From NCBI GenBank assembly GCA_017645255.1, contig JAGCPI010000001.1:20680-84679 (forward strand): a stretch of 64,000 nucleotides of DNA. The letters run 5' to 3'. Position 1 is the stretch's first letter. Each line of letters starts with the position of its first letter. The DNA comes from a bacterium. GTDB taxonomy: Bacteria; Bacillota_I; Bacilli_A; Mycoplasmatales; Mycoplasmoidaceae. Under the pieces are notes generated by a model that saw only the letters and a program-made list of their open reading frames with translations, did not search any database and was not told the DNA's origin. Positions 36,125 through 47,408 of the stretch are shown here, one piece after another. The translations under genes and the position numbers were made by a program.

Positions 36125-37051
36125 CTACCTCCTTTCAATTACTCGTAACTTTGCACTGCGACTACGATGATTGAAAGCAACTTCTTGTTCACTAGCAACA
36201 ATTGGCTTTTTTGTAACTAAAACATAATCAACTTTAACATCCATTGGAATTTTTTTGTAAACTAAATCTTCATTACACAATTTGTAAAATTCTTGTTTAA
36301 CAATTTTATCTTCCAAGGAATGAAAAGTGATGATTGCTAATCTTCCATGCGGTTTTAATTTATTTGCTAAAACAGGAATAGCCTTTTTTAAAACATTTAG
36401 TTCATCATTAACATAAATTCGCAATGCTTGAAAATAAGGCTTACATGGATTTTTACGTACTAAGTCATGCGAAAAATCCACTTGATAAATTAAATCTGCT
36501 AATTCAAGCGTTGATTTAATCAAGTGGTCTTTTCTTGTCTTGACAATTAATTGGCTTAATGCTTTTGCTTGCTTGCATTCGCCATATGTTTTAAAAATAA
36601 AGATTAAAGTATCTAAAGGAGCAAAATTAATAACTTGATAAGCATCAAGATCTTGTTCTTGGTTCATGCGCATATCAAGTTTTGCGTCTTTTAAGTACGA
36701 AAAACCGCGGTCTTGTTCATCCAATTCGTAACTAGAAACTCCTAAATCAAGCAAAATAGCATCAAATTTTTGCGTCGGTAAATATTGATCAATGGCACCA
36801 TAATTAGCATGATACAAGTGGACATTATGGTCACCTTTGAATAAATTGAGGCAATAATTATAAGCAAATAAATCTTGATCAAAACCATAAAAATTACCCA
36901 TTTTATTGGCTTTTTGATAAATTGCTTGGAAATGACCAGCAAATCCTATGGTACCATCAAAATAGTCCATCATTGGGTGGACTTGTAAGATGCTAATCAC
37001 TTCTTCTAATAAAACAGATAAGTGATAAATTGGAGTTGCTTTTTCGTTCAT
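36125..37051 (-). CDS. rsmH: 16S rRNA (cytosine1402-N4)-methyltransferase
   Basis: This is a 308-residue protein of full family length. RsmH (MraW) uses S-adenosylmethionine to methylate C1402 in the decoding centre of 16S rRNA. Diagnostic segments are LLEEVISIL near the start, DGTIGFAGH, DAILLDLGVSSYELD, RGFSYLKDAKLDMRM, YFQALRIYVNDEL, ITFHSLEDKIVK and the C-terminal HRSRSAKLRVIERR. In most bacteria it sits in the cell-division cluster with mraZ and ftsZ. Here it is instead followed by a MATE-like transporter and has no division genes beside it. Confidence 0.96.
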   Translation of the reverse strand: MNEKATPIYHLSVLLEEVISILQVHPMMDYFDGTIGFAGHFQAIYQKANKMGNFYGFDQDLFAYNYCLNLFKGDHNVHLYHANYGAIDQYLPTQKFDAILLDLGVSSYELDEQDRGFSYLKDAKLDMRMNQEQDLDAYQVINFAPLDTLIFIFKTYGECKQAKALSQLIVKTRKDHLIKSTLELADLIYQVDFSHDLVRKNPCKPYFQALRIYVNDELNVLKKAIPVLANKLKPHGRLAIITFHSLEDKIVKQEFYKLCNEDLVYKKIPMDVKVDYVLVTKKPIVASEQEVAFNHRSRSAKLRVIERR

Positions 37052-37297
37052 AATTGATTTAGGTTTTTAAAGTTACAAGTAATCAATATTACAAATTTCG
37101 ATTAGATTTTAACACATAATATAAAAAATGAAATTAATTTTATAAATGTGTAAATTATTGTTTTTTCTTTAACAAAAAATATTTTTTTATATTAATTATC
37201 ATTACATATAAAATAAGCATAAACTTTAAGCAAAGATTTTTGACATCTTTATTTTTAAATTGCTTATTGTAAATATACATAATATAAGGATATAAAA

Positions 37298-37738
37298 ATG
37301 ACAAAGAAAGAAGAACATAAAGAATCAACCAAGGAAGTTAAGAAGCCAACTGAAGAAATCGAAGAAGAAGAAGTTGAAGAAGAATTTCCTGAATCGGACG
37401 CTGAATTTGAAAGCGATGAAGATGTAGAAGGAAATAAGGAAATGATGATTCTTGATGAAACAGCTAATAAGTTGATTCATAAAATTGAAACATTAGATCC
37501 TGATGACAAAAACAATTGAGATGATTTAAAAGAATTATCTAAAATTCTTAAGAACATTGCCAGTGCAAAAAAGAATTTATTAAAAGCTGATTTATTAGGT
37601 CTTGAATTAGATGATTGCTTAATCGATAGTCTTCCTGAAGATGAAAAGAAGGAAGATGAACCAATCGAATTCGAAGACGAAGAAATCGAAGAAATTGACG
37701 AACCTGAAACAAAAAAAGATTCCAAGAAACACAAATAA
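37298..37738 (+). CDS. Acidic hypothetical protein
   Basis: This is a 146-residue very acidic protein (MTKKEEHKESTKEV) with Glu/Asp-rich ends and a more ordered centre (MMILDETANKLIHKIETL to LLGLELDD). It has a Lys-rich C terminus (KKDSKKHK). There is one TGA Trp. RBS ATAAGGA. It is monocistronic, closed by a 12-bp terminator. The acidity recalls RNA polymerase delta, but I see no HARE-type N-terminal domain and make no assignment. Confidence 0.75.
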
Positions 37739-37764
37739 TTAATTATTAAATTTAGTTAAATAAT

Positions 37765-37800
37765 AAATAGTATGAGTTGCCTCATACTATTTTTATATAA
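37765..37800 (+). terminator. Terminator of the acidic protein gene
   Basis: A perfect 12-bp stem AAATAGTATGAG / CTCATACTATTT with a TTGC loop is followed by a T-rich tail. Confidence 0.85.
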
Positions 37801-37839
37801 TAATCTATTATATGGATTGTTTTTAGAAGGAGTAATTAA

Positions 37840-38487
37840 ATGCCAGTACAAGCAGCCCAATCCAACAATTCAGATGTTACCGGAAATAAATTTGCGAAAT
37901 TTTTTGGTTATAACTATGATAATTGGGAACAACGCAGTTTGATGCGTTTAAACTTCATTGCCGTATTGCTAGTAACACTTTCATGAATATTCTTCATTAT
38001 TGCCGTTGTTTTATTTTGCACCTCTAGTACGTTGCGTGAATCATACATGAATAATCCAAATGGAATGAACAATGGTAGTTATGATGCTCAAAATGGAATT
38101 GCAATTTTTTGCATCATTTGCTTCTTTTGCATTTGAGTAGCATTATTTATTATGGGAATTTATGTTCTTGGTAAAGCCAGAGATCTTATTGATTTAAGTA
38201 AGAATTGATGATGAGCAATTCTTGACATCATCCTTCCATGAATTTTTTGCTATGTTTCTTATTTTGTTTGAAAAGCCACTTTAGACAAAGTTATTTCCTT
38301 AAAAAATTCAAACTTTAAAACTACGGTTGATTTCCGATTTGAACATAATGAAGAACGCGAAGCAGAAGTTGAATTCTATAGAGAAAAGAAAAAAGAAACT
38401 GTTCAAGCTGAAGAAGCCAAGGAAGGTGAAAAAGGTTTAAATACCAGTGGAAAACCAATTCTTGGTCATAAAAAACACCGCAAATAA
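37840..38487 (+). CDS. Three-helix membrane protein, unknown
   Basis: This is a 215-residue protein (MPVQAAQSNNSDVTGN), RBS AGAAGGAG. It has three hydrophobic segments: LNFIAVLLVTLSWIFFIIAV near 36-58, IAIFCIICFFCIWVALFIMG near 87-108 and AILDIILPWIFCYVSYFVW near 127-145. A charged cytosolic tail follows (EEREAEVEFYREKKK to GHKKHRK). It loosely recalls the small membrane proteins at 56294 and 57831. No known family. Confidence 0.72.
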
Positions 38488-38505
38488 TTAAAATGCAATG
38501 TTAAA

Positions 38506-38592
38506 AAGTTGATTGATAAATAATCAACTTCCAGTATTAATATCTAAAAAATTAAATAGAAATATGAGAGGTTATTCTTCTCATATTTTTTT
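38506..38592 (+). terminator. Two hairpins between the membrane protein and lipoprotein genes
   Basis: The first, 38506-38530 (AAGTTGATT / AATCAACTT), lacks a T run. The second, 38561-38592 (AATATGAGA / TCTCATATT), is followed by T7 and is the likely terminator. Confidence 0.7.
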
Positions 38593-38678
38593 ATTGCCTC
38601 TTCTCCTGGTTATTGCTTCACTTTTAAATAATATAAAATATAAATAGAAAAAAGAATAAATAATAAAGGACAAAAAAT

Positions 38679-41327
38679 ATGAAGAATAAACACAAAGGGT
38701 TAAAAATTTTTGGTGCAATTGCAGGGATTACTGCAATTTGTTGTATTGTTCCTGCCTGCGTTGTTTCTTGTGGATCCTCCTCTAATTCTTCGACTTCTAA
38801 TCAACCAACTTTACCATCGAGTTTATATGGTACAAGTGCAAGTGAAGTTGCTAGCAACTGGAACGATACTTACAATGCATATGCTGGTAGTAGCAATTAT
38901 GGAAACTGAATGAAAAGTAATGTTGAAAATTATGCTAAAAACGCTCCAACCTACTTTAGTGATTTAGCAACTATTTATGCTAAAACTACTAGTACCAGCA
39001 CTTCTGTAAAGGGAGCACCTTTACAAATCCCAAGTTCTAGTTCAACTAGTGGCATGCCTGATTCGATGCCTAGTGGTAGTATGGGCAGTTCAGATTCAAT
39101 GCCAGACTCCATGACTGGTTCTAGTTCAATGATGGATGCCACTTCATCAACTCCAACTACTACAACTTCAACCACTAAAACGTATGATTTAAATGGTTAT
39201 TTACCATTCAGTACCGAAATTAACATTTCGATGGGGTCCATGGGTACTTATAAAGCAACCATGACTGATTGATTAAAATTAACCAGTGAATCATTAAGTA
39301 ACTGAACCCAAAGTAATGACACTTTCTCGTTTGATTTAACGCAAAATTACAGCGTTTATGTTGAAGACTACATGGACGGACAAAGTCATGAATTCACGCA
39401 AACTACTTTGAGTGTAACGCAAAAAATTACGGATGCTACTTTTGCTTCCACTGTTTTAGCATCCTTATCAAGTTCTTTAAACAGTAGTAATAAACAAACC
39501 ATGGTTAATGCTGGTTGATACATGAGTAAATGTACTTCCGATGTTTATTCATCAAGTGATTTTGGTGACATGCAAAACAGTCTTTCTATCATTAAAGACA
39601 TGATGGGTAATCTTGGTTCAGCAATGCTTGATACAACAAATAGTACTACTTCTTCAACCGCTTCAAACAGTTCTAATGATACTATTACTGGAAGTACTAC
39701 TTTCATGAACCCAACTTCCAGCAGCACCATTAATTCTCCACTTACCACTGATTTCTATTACAGTTTTGCTTCTTACGCAGCAAATGAAATCAAAGATACA
39801 TTTGGTTCTAGTTCAGAATTTAAAGTGACAAGCAATTGATCTGACATTAGTAACAGCGGCTGATTAGGATCATTTGCTATGAACGGTATTGCTGGTTATG
39901 CATTAAATAATGGTGCAAATATGACCAGTTATAATAATGTTAATAATCCAAATACTTCCTTAATTGACAGCTTAAAGAATCCAATTCTTCACACTGTTAG
40001 TGTAACCATGAACTTACCAACTGGTATTCCTTCTGGTTCTACTACTCCAATGCCAAGTGGTACTCCTTCTGGTTCTACTACTCCAACTCCATCTTCAACT
40101 ACTCCAACTCCTGCTAAGACTACTCCAGTATCATCTTCTTCTTTACCTACTTCGTTAACTGGTGCTAATTTTACTGATGAAAATACGAATTGAACTCAAG
40201 CATGAGCAAAAGAAATGGAAGATAGCAACTTTACTAGTTGAATGGAAGCAAACATCACTAATTATGCAGCGAATGCACCAACTTACTTTACTGATTTAGC
40301 AAATGAATATGACACTTTAACTGGTACTTCTACATCAGTTACAGCAATGAGCACTACATCTACAACTTCAACTGATTTAAATTTAAGTGGTTATTTACCA
40401 TTTGTTGAAAATGAATCAATAACTGGAACATCTTCAACGTACACTTACTGATTTAAACTTGATTCGGAAACTGCCTCCAATATTACTTCAAGCGATGGTG
40501 CATTTTCTTTTACCTTAACTCAAAATTACAACGAATATACATTAGAAAATATAGCAGGTGAATATCTCATTACCTCACAAGGCAACATCACAATCACTCA
40601 AGATGTAGCAAGTGCAACTTTTGTTCCAACCTTACTTGCCCCTTTAGCAAGTTCATTATCAACATCTTCTACAATTACTCCTGAAGCAGGTTGATACATG
40701 GTATCGTGTTCTTCAGATTCATTTAGTTCAACTGGTTGAACAACTGCCTTAGGAATTGAAAGTGAAACATTAACTAGTAAAGAAACATCCTTCAATAATC
40801 CATCAACTGAAGGATTCATTAATTCTCCAATTACCAGTGACTTCTATAATAATTATGCTTTCTATCCATCTAGTTTAGCAACTGCTGAACAAGAAGCAGG
40901 CTTTAAAGTTACTGATAATGTTGCTAGCTTAAAGACAAATCCTTGATTAACCACCGTAGCTGAAGCTGGTATTGCTGGTTATGCTTTAAATGGTACTAAC
41001 GAAATTAAAGGAAGTTCAATTTCTTACGATGCATCCTCAACTATTAATAGTTTAAAGGCAAATAAGATTGAATACACCTCAACTGAAACCATTAGTACTG
41101 CTGGCACTTCTGGAGCAACTGGTGATAGTGGCACTCCAAATATAACAATTCCTGGTGATACAACTGGTACTACTGGTGGTGAATCAATCCCAACTGGAGG
41201 AACTACCAGCCAAACTTCTCCATCTTCTACATCTAGCACTACTACAGGACCTACTGGTTCTACTACCACTCCAACTGCTAGTCAAACTCCAAGTACTACC
41301 AAAGCAACTACTGATGAAAGTAAATAA
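38679..41327 (+). CDS. Ser/Thr-rich surface lipoprotein with internal duplication
   Basis: This is an 882-residue protein. The lipoprotein signal peptide ends at Cys31 (VVSC), followed by a Ser-rich linker. Two homologous halves are seen: about 70-420 and 505-780, each with NYAxNAPTYFxDLA, LxGYLPF, GWYM-C-SD and GIAGYALN. They are separated by a low-complexity linker made of PSGSTTP/TPSSTTP-type repeats, and the protein ends in a Gly/Thr/Pro-rich tail. It is probably exposed at the cell surface. RBS AAAGGAC. A 14-bp terminator follows. It is not homologous by eye to the giant lipoprotein. Confidence 0.82.
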
Positions 41328-41369
41328 TTAATATTTACCTTCATAATTTGATTTAAAAAACAATTAATA

Positions 41370-41404
41370 AAAAATACTAAGCACGAAAAATGCTTAGTAT
41401 TTTT
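41370..41404. terminator. Bidirectional terminator
   Basis: A perfect 14-bp stem (AAAAATACTAAGCA and complement) has a 7-nt loop. It serves the 882-residue lipoprotein gene (plus) and the 26-codon ORF (minus). Confidence 0.9.
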
Positions 41405-41445
41405 AATTCTATGAAAATAAAGCAGGGAATAAATAAGATTAATTA

Positions 41446-41526
41446 TTACTTGTTTTCTGTTTTGTTTTCGGTGCTATTTGGATTCTTTGGATTAGCATTG
41501 TTATTTCGGTTAGATTTCTTAGCCAT
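41446..41526 (-). CDS. Very small basic, Asn-rich protein (26 residues)
   Basis: The ORF encodes MAKKSNRNNNANPKNPNS and eight more residues. A perfect Shine-Dalgarno (TAAGGAGGT) lies 7 nt before the ATG and a 14-bp terminator lies 40 nt after the stop. This framing is what makes it credible as a real gene or leader peptide. There is no signal peptide or membrane segment. Composition (Lys, Arg, Asn) suggests RNA binding or a disordered peptide, but no family is recognised. Confidence 0.5.
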   Translation of the reverse strand: MAKKSNRNNNANPKNPNSTENKTENK

Positions 41527-41527
41527 T

Positions 41528-41968
41528 GAAATTACCTCCTTAACACAAGTAAATATTGTACTTACGTTAATTAAATGTTTTAATTTTTTTACATAAATAC
41601 GATTTTCTTCTTTCTTTCTAAAAAATATCTAAGATATTTTTGCTAAATTCCCATCATAATTCATTTTTTAAGTAAATTTCAATAAGATTTTACTTAAAAA
41701 ATAAAATATTGTAATCCTAGTTTATTGGCTGAAGATGCTTTACTATTAATTTTTTTAAATTGATATTTAAAGTCACTCTTATTATTTTTTTAATACCTTT
41801 TAACTTAATTTAAATCAATCTTGATTGCCTTTAAATTTACGTACCTAGTTAATCAAAAGATAATAATTCATTGCATTAAATTCCTATTTAATATACTATA
41901 AGAGTATATAAGAATAAGAGTGCAATTAGCATTCATTATTAAGCCATAAACAAGGAGAAACAAGAATT
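41528..41968. other. AT-rich divergent intergenic region
   Basis: This 440-nt stretch lies between the 26-codon ORF (minus) and the 41969 gene (plus). Apart from the 14-bp inverted repeat at 41663-41702 I see no gene or recognisable site. Both promoters must lie here. Confidence 0.5.
41663..41702. repeat. Perfect 14-bp inverted repeat
   Basis: ATTTTTTAAGTAAA (41663-41676) and its exact complement (41689-41702) are separated by 12 nt. It lies in a divergent intergenic region rather than at a gene end, so it could be an operator or a structural element. A weak terminator is possible. Confidence 0.5.
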
Positions 41969-42391
41969 ATGAACAATAAAGATGACAACAAGAAAAACGA
42001 TAATAAGAAAAAGGAATTTGCAGCATTTTATAACCTTAAAAAAGAAAGTGGTTGAAGCATGATTGCTACCACTTTAAGACTTTATGTTGAAAGATTTTTT
42101 ATGGAACTGAGAAAGGGTACATTAGTTCCCCAAAAAGATTGCCAAATTGATTTTAATCAAACAATCAAAGAACTTTCAGTAATTGATGCAACAATGGAAA
42201 AATTAGCTTCCCCTGCTACCATTAAAGAACTTAGTGACTTTTTAGAAGAAGTATTTGAAATGAATAAGGATTGATTGCAATCAATGACAGTGGAACTTAG
42301 CAACATGCAGTTTGTGGAAAAACAAGAAAAAAATGATAAACAAAAAACAAACCACAAAGAACTAGCCAAAGCTAAAAAGCGTTTAAATTAA
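41969..42391 (+). CDS. Hypothetical cytosolic protein
   Basis: This is a 140-residue protein. A hydrophilic N terminus (MNNKDDNKKNDNKKKEF) is followed by a helical core (MIATTLRLYVERFFMELRKG, IDATMEKLASPATIKEL) and a Lys-rich tail. RBS AAGGAGA. It is convergent with the SecDF-like gene and shares a terminator with it. No family recognised. Confidence 0.7.
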
Positions 42392-42481
42392 AAGTAAAAT
42401 CATTTAATTACTAATAAATCTCGTTCATTATTTTGCTTAATCAACTGTAAAAAAATAATAAATCTCATTAATTGACAAAAT

Positions 42482-42517
42482 AAAAATGCAACCAGTAAAA
42501 ATGGTCGCATTTTTTTA
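42482..42517. terminator. Bidirectional terminator
   Basis: A 13-bp stem with one mismatch (AAAAATGCAACCA / TGGTCGCATTTTT) abuts the stop codon of the SecDF-like gene. Confidence 0.8.
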
Positions 42518-45500
42518 TTATTCATAAATATAATCTTCACGTTTAGTAATCTTAAATTCGTTAATTCCTTGGACAATTTCTTCTTGGACAGTATCATAAT
42601 TTTTGAACTTAATATTACCTTCAACCTTAGTAAACGCATTCTTGAATAGGACATAAACAAGACGAATGCTTGGTACTAAAGCAATACTAATAAACCAAAT
42701 AAAGAAATAAGGAATAATGTTCATTAAGTTTAATAAGAATAAATCAGTGGAATTAAAGATGTAATTTAAGATCATACTTAATAGTGCAGTTGCAGTAATG
42801 ATTAAATAAGTTCGTCATTGACTAATGATGACATTAATCATGATGTTCCAAGCTTCTTTAGTAGTATTTTCTACTTTAAACTTGAATAAATGGCAACATA
42901 AACTATTGATGTAAGAATTAATAAAGGTAGCACTTAAAATTCCTAAACCTAATCCTTCCACGTTGTTAACATCTTGAGTCATTCTACATAACACAAAGAA
43001 GCAAACAATCATGTAACATGCTAAACAATTAGTGATAAAGAATAAGATTCCTTTTCCAAAACGAACTAACATGTAGCAAGTGCTAAACGCAGTACCAATA
43101 AAGATAGCAAATAATAATTGGTTAAATAAATAATTACCAGTGATGTTGTACGAAGTGGATGCATTTAATGTTGGGTAATGGTAGATTCCATCAATGCGAT
43201 ATACACAAATGGATCAAATCATGAATAGTAATAAAACAATAAGAGCAACAGCACCAATTAATCCTAAACAAATCTTAATTAATTTACTTGGGGTTAAATA
43301 AACTGCTAATTTACGTCTAATTGCAATAACACTATCAAAACCACTTAAATCGTAGTGACCTTCGGGATTAACAGTTGAAACAAAGTTTTGTACATCACTT
43401 GCAGTTTGATGGTGGTGTCTATATTCTCAAAGGGGAACATAGCAATAAGAAGGTAAACCAAAGTCGAAATTGGCATACACATAGAAAATAAATCACGCAA
43501 TCAAGTAATTGATTAAGAACGAAATAACAAAGTAGAAGGCAAACACAATTCCAATGACTTGTAATTGGAAAGCTGTAAAGTAAACCAAAGCTAAGGAGAA
43601 CAAGAAAACTAATAAATGGATGTCTAGTGAATAAACAATGAAGTACTTGATTGCTTTTTCAAATGCCAGAGCAAAACTAATTCCACTATGGTATAAATCC
43701 ATCACTTTTTGCAAGAAAATAATGAAGATGCAAAGCGTAATAATGTAGCTTAATAAGTAAGCAGCTAAAGTAGCATTGGAAGTTTGTAATTCTAAGTTTT
43801 GATAAACCAAACCTGAAATTCCTAACGTACAAGTAGCAATAAATCACGCAATGACGCCAGGGAAACGATATAGGATTGCAACAATGATACCAATAATTAA
43901 AACTAATAAGATGATGGTAACAAAAATGGCTTTTCAGGAACTGATATTACTTACGCTGTTTGTTAGAATATATTTACTAGTGTAAGTAATGTTGGTGGCT
44001 TGCAAATTATTAATTACAAAGGGCAAAATAACAGCGGTAGGATTAAATGCTAAAACACTTGATTGATTGGCTTTACTTGGTTTTAATGCAATTGTAGTAG
44101 CATTGCTAGTTGATTCACTTGATCCACTATTGGATGCAGTTGAAGATGAACTGGTTGCTTGCGATTGAGTGTAAGCATTTGATGAAGTTTGTAAGTTAGT
44201 AATGTCATTTCAAATGCCAAATGGGTTCACATTAACATTACTGTAAGTATTAGCATTTGAATCTTTAATGTTAGCAGGACTAATGATTGGATTTAGTAAG
44301 TTATTTTTCCATTCTGTAATCATCGTGTCAATTTGGGCATCTTTGTTCGATGAATCAGAAGAAGAACTTACATAGCTACTCATGTCCATCATTAAAGTTG
44401 AACTATGATTAGCAGTAATGTTAGTAAAGTAAGTAGTGTAATTTGATTTATCAATCACTGCTAATAAATATTGATCAACAATTGATTTATATTTGTTGTA
44501 AATAGTTTGGGTAGTAGAAGGTAAATCAGCAAATAAAATGTTATCAATATTTTGAACAGTAATTAAGTTGTAAGGATTAGTTAATTGGGAATCATGAGGT
44601 AACAGTGCGGGTCTTAAATCAGTATAATCATTCGCCCCAATGATACTATATAAACTTTGTGCTAGTTCCCCGTATTCACTGCTACCATTAAATGAAGACA
44701 ATAAATTACTAATTACTTGATAATTTGCTTGGGTGTAATATTGAGCAGGAATAACGTTATCTAAACTTGATCATCAGTTTTCTTTTAGTCAATATAAACT
44801 ATAAAGGTTTTGACATAAGTTAACAAACGCTGCTTTATTAGTTCATCAATAAATTTGGTCGTTACTATTACTAATAATGTTTGTTAAATCAATGTTGTGC
44901 TTTAAGTTTACATATAAATAGGGTTCACTATTATTTTCTTTTCAACTAATACTGCTGTAATCAAAATCAGTTTGTGATAACGAATATTGATCGTTATTAT
45001 TATTAACTGGTTTTAATCCAACAATTGGATTGGACGCTAAGTAAGTTCGAACTGCACTGCTATCACTACCAGCTTGTTGTACAATCGTATTGGCATTTGT
45101 TTTAGTAACATCATCTAAGGTCATTAGATAAGAGTTATCATAAAACGTGTTAACTTCCACGTACGATTGCAATAAGGAATCAGCTGATTCACTGGCAAAA
45201 ATTAAATGCAATCCATAGTAATAGTTATTAGCATTATCAACGGTTTTTTCATAGATATAAGGTTGGACGTTAACCGTACTTAACCCAATATCTTTAAAAA
45301 TGGTAATTGTATTACTTGCCGCAGTTTTAGCCTCTTGCTTCGTTGCATTTTCATTATGAATATCGGCTTGGTTATTTGCGTAGTTAATACTGAAATCAAC
45401 GCTGTTTACATAAGATGAGGAACGATTGGTTGATAATTGGTTTGGCAAATAACAAAATGAACAAATAAGTCCAATCACGATGAGTGGAAACAAGATCCCG

Positions 45501-45562
45501 AACAAGACGTAATATAACCATTTAGTCTTCTTATGTTTTAATTTTCCAAAAAACTTTTTCAT
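42518..45562 (-). CDS. secDF: SecDF-like protein-export membrane protein
   Basis: This is a 1014-residue protein. Residues 17-40 form the first membrane helix. A large external domain of about 450 residues follows, Ser/Asn-rich and poorly conserved. Then come two membrane blocks of about six helices each. In the first, MDLYHSGISFALAFEKAIKYF followed by DIHLLVFLFSLALVYF and GIVFAFYFVISFL matches the pattern of SecD helices 4-6. The second block (ILSATFINSYINSLCC, TKEAWNIMIN) fits SecF. SecDF uses the proton gradient to help SecA push proteins across the membrane. Fusion and a diverged external domain are common in mollicutes. It is convergent with 41969 and divergent from the MFS gene. Confidence 0.7.
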
Positions 45563-45689
45563 GTAGCAAGTAATATATTGTATTTAATTATAATAGTACA
45601 ATTAATTAAGGAAACAAAATAATTTTTCTTTTTGCATAAAAATTAATAAATAATTTTTCTAAATTAAAGCGATTTTCTTTCAAAATAAC

Positions 45690-45817
45690 TATAATTAAAA
45701 ACATGGATAAAAAAATCCAACCTAAATTTTAGTTTGAAAACTAACTAAAAATAAGAAATAAATGTAGTGTTTAACACCTGCATTTATTTTCTTTAATATT
45801 AATTTAAGGAGTTTATT
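45690..45817 (+). promoter_or_regulatory. Structured leader of the MFS gene
   Basis: A TATAAT at 45690-45695 could be the -10 box. The leader holds a 7-bp hairpin (45729-45744, TTAGTTT / AAACTAA). A longer one of about 14 bp with a bulge follows (45756-45789, AAATAAATG / CATTTATTT arms) with TTTTCTTT after it. The RBS AAGGAG comes next. A nine-codon ORF (MDKKIQPKF, 45703-45732) lies at the 5' end. No gene upstream on this strand needs a terminator, so attenuation is possible. Confidence 0.4.
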
Positions 45818-47320
45818 TTGCCATTAACGAATTTTTTTAAGTTTAATAAGATACAACAAAATCCAACATTGAATAATCCAAACCCCGTTAATAAAATTAA
45901 CATCCCAGCTTTAATTTCCTTATGCATTATAATGTTCTGCTTAGGAATTGGTTGGTATATTCCAGGAGGAATTGCTAACCCCTTAATGAGTTCATTTCCA
46001 GGTACTACTGAAGCAAATGTTAACTTGACATTAACCCTTTATTTAATTGGAGTAATTATTAGTGCCATTTTGATTCCTATTTTATTCTTCAAAGTAAAGC
46101 GAAAATGAATAATCATTGGGTGCACAATCATTTATTGTATTTCCAGTATTATTGTTGGTTTTAGCACTAACTTTAGTGAATTATTATTCTTTAGGTTTTT
46201 ATGTGGACTTGCCCATGGGGCGATTGCTTCGATTATTACGGTAGTTGCAATTGCAATTGCACCAAAAAATAAACATGGGACATCAGTTACAGCTACTTTA
46301 GTTTCATTGTTTATGGCTACTTGTACCTTTGTGCCAATCTTTACGTTTGTAAGTAATATGGACATTGGAGCAAATTTACCTGCTTTATCGCAAATTCCGA
46401 TTGTTCATCAAAATTGGCGTTGAACATTTTTTGCTACTGCGATGTTTATTTTATTAGGAGCATTTTTCATTGAACTTTTTGTGCCAAATGATTTACATTT
46501 AACGGGAGGAAAACCAAACTTAAAGAAAGAATTAGGTTCAGTTGTTTACTGACCATTTACTTTATGTTTAGTTTTTGCAATTATTGTCTTTATGGCTATT
46601 TTCCTTCTTTATCCGCTATTACAAAAAGAATGAACCGCTTTTGAAGTGGGAATTATTCATACCCAAGTTAATTTACTTGGCTTATTACTTGCGATGTATG
46701 GAATTTGCTCCGCTGGGGGAAATATCTTGGGAGGAATTTTTTCAAATGGTAGGACTTTCCCATGAATTTACTTTCTGATTAGCGGAACTTTAATTGGCTT
46801 AATTGGTCTTGCAATTTCAGTTGCAATGAAATCTGCCCCTGCAATTCTTGCTTTCACTTTAATTTTCCCATTGTTTGCTTACATGTTAATGCCAAATATT
46901 TATTCAATGGCATTACCATTAGCAAGACACCACGATCAAAGTGATAATGTTGACTTTGAATCAGGCATGGTGTTAGCATCAGTGGGAATTGGAGGGATGA
47001 TTGGTACAGCAGTAGGTGGCCCGATTTGTACTATTAAAAATTCATTAGGAGTTAATGTTTACCATCCTGAATATTTTAGTACTGTAGTTTATATTGCTTT
47101 AGCAATTATGATTGCTGGTTTACTCATTGTTTTCCCAATTCATTGGTATATGTACTGCAGTAAATTAGTAAATACTAAATATCAAATCACCTTTAACATC
47201 TTTACTTATTTACCAATCTTAATTGATAAATATACTTCGAATGAAGTTAGAGATGAAATTTATCAAACCCACTTACACTTTAACAAAAAACAACGAATTA
47301 TTGATGTAAGTAAGAAATAG
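45818..47320 (+). CDS. MFS transporter
   Basis: This is a 500-residue protein with about 12 membrane helices. The start is TTG, six nt after AAGGAG, with no nearby ATG. FRFLCGLAHGAIASI after the second to fourth helices is the usual MFS helix 4-5 signature. A central cytosolic loop (VPNDLHLTGGKPNLKKEL) splits two six-helix halves, and GIGGMIGTAVGGP lies in the second half. Substrate unknown. It is transcribed alone behind a structured leader and ends at a 9-bp terminator. Confidence 0.8.
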
Positions 47321-47327
47321 TTAATTA

Positions 47328-47355
47328 AATAGATCACATCATGATCTATTTTTTC
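47328..47355 (+). terminator. Terminator of the MFS gene
   Basis: A perfect 9-bp stem AATAGATCA / TGATCTATT with a CATCA loop is followed by a T run. Confidence 0.8.
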
Positions 47356-47408
47356 ATTCCTCATTTTGATTTAAATTAATCATTTAAAATAAAAATAGGA
47401 AGAAACGC

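Noticed and set aside
37298..37738. RNA polymerase delta subunit (RpoE)
   Set aside because: Only the acidic composition agrees; the expected N-terminal domain is not there.
39985..40140. Tandem repeats as a CRISPR-like or regulatory DNA array
   Set aside because: They encode the PSGSTTP-type linker in frame within the lipoprotein gene.
46575..46778. Separate ORF on the plus strand within the MFS gene
   Set aside because: It is in another frame of the MFS gene, which is continuous over this stretch when TGA is Trp.
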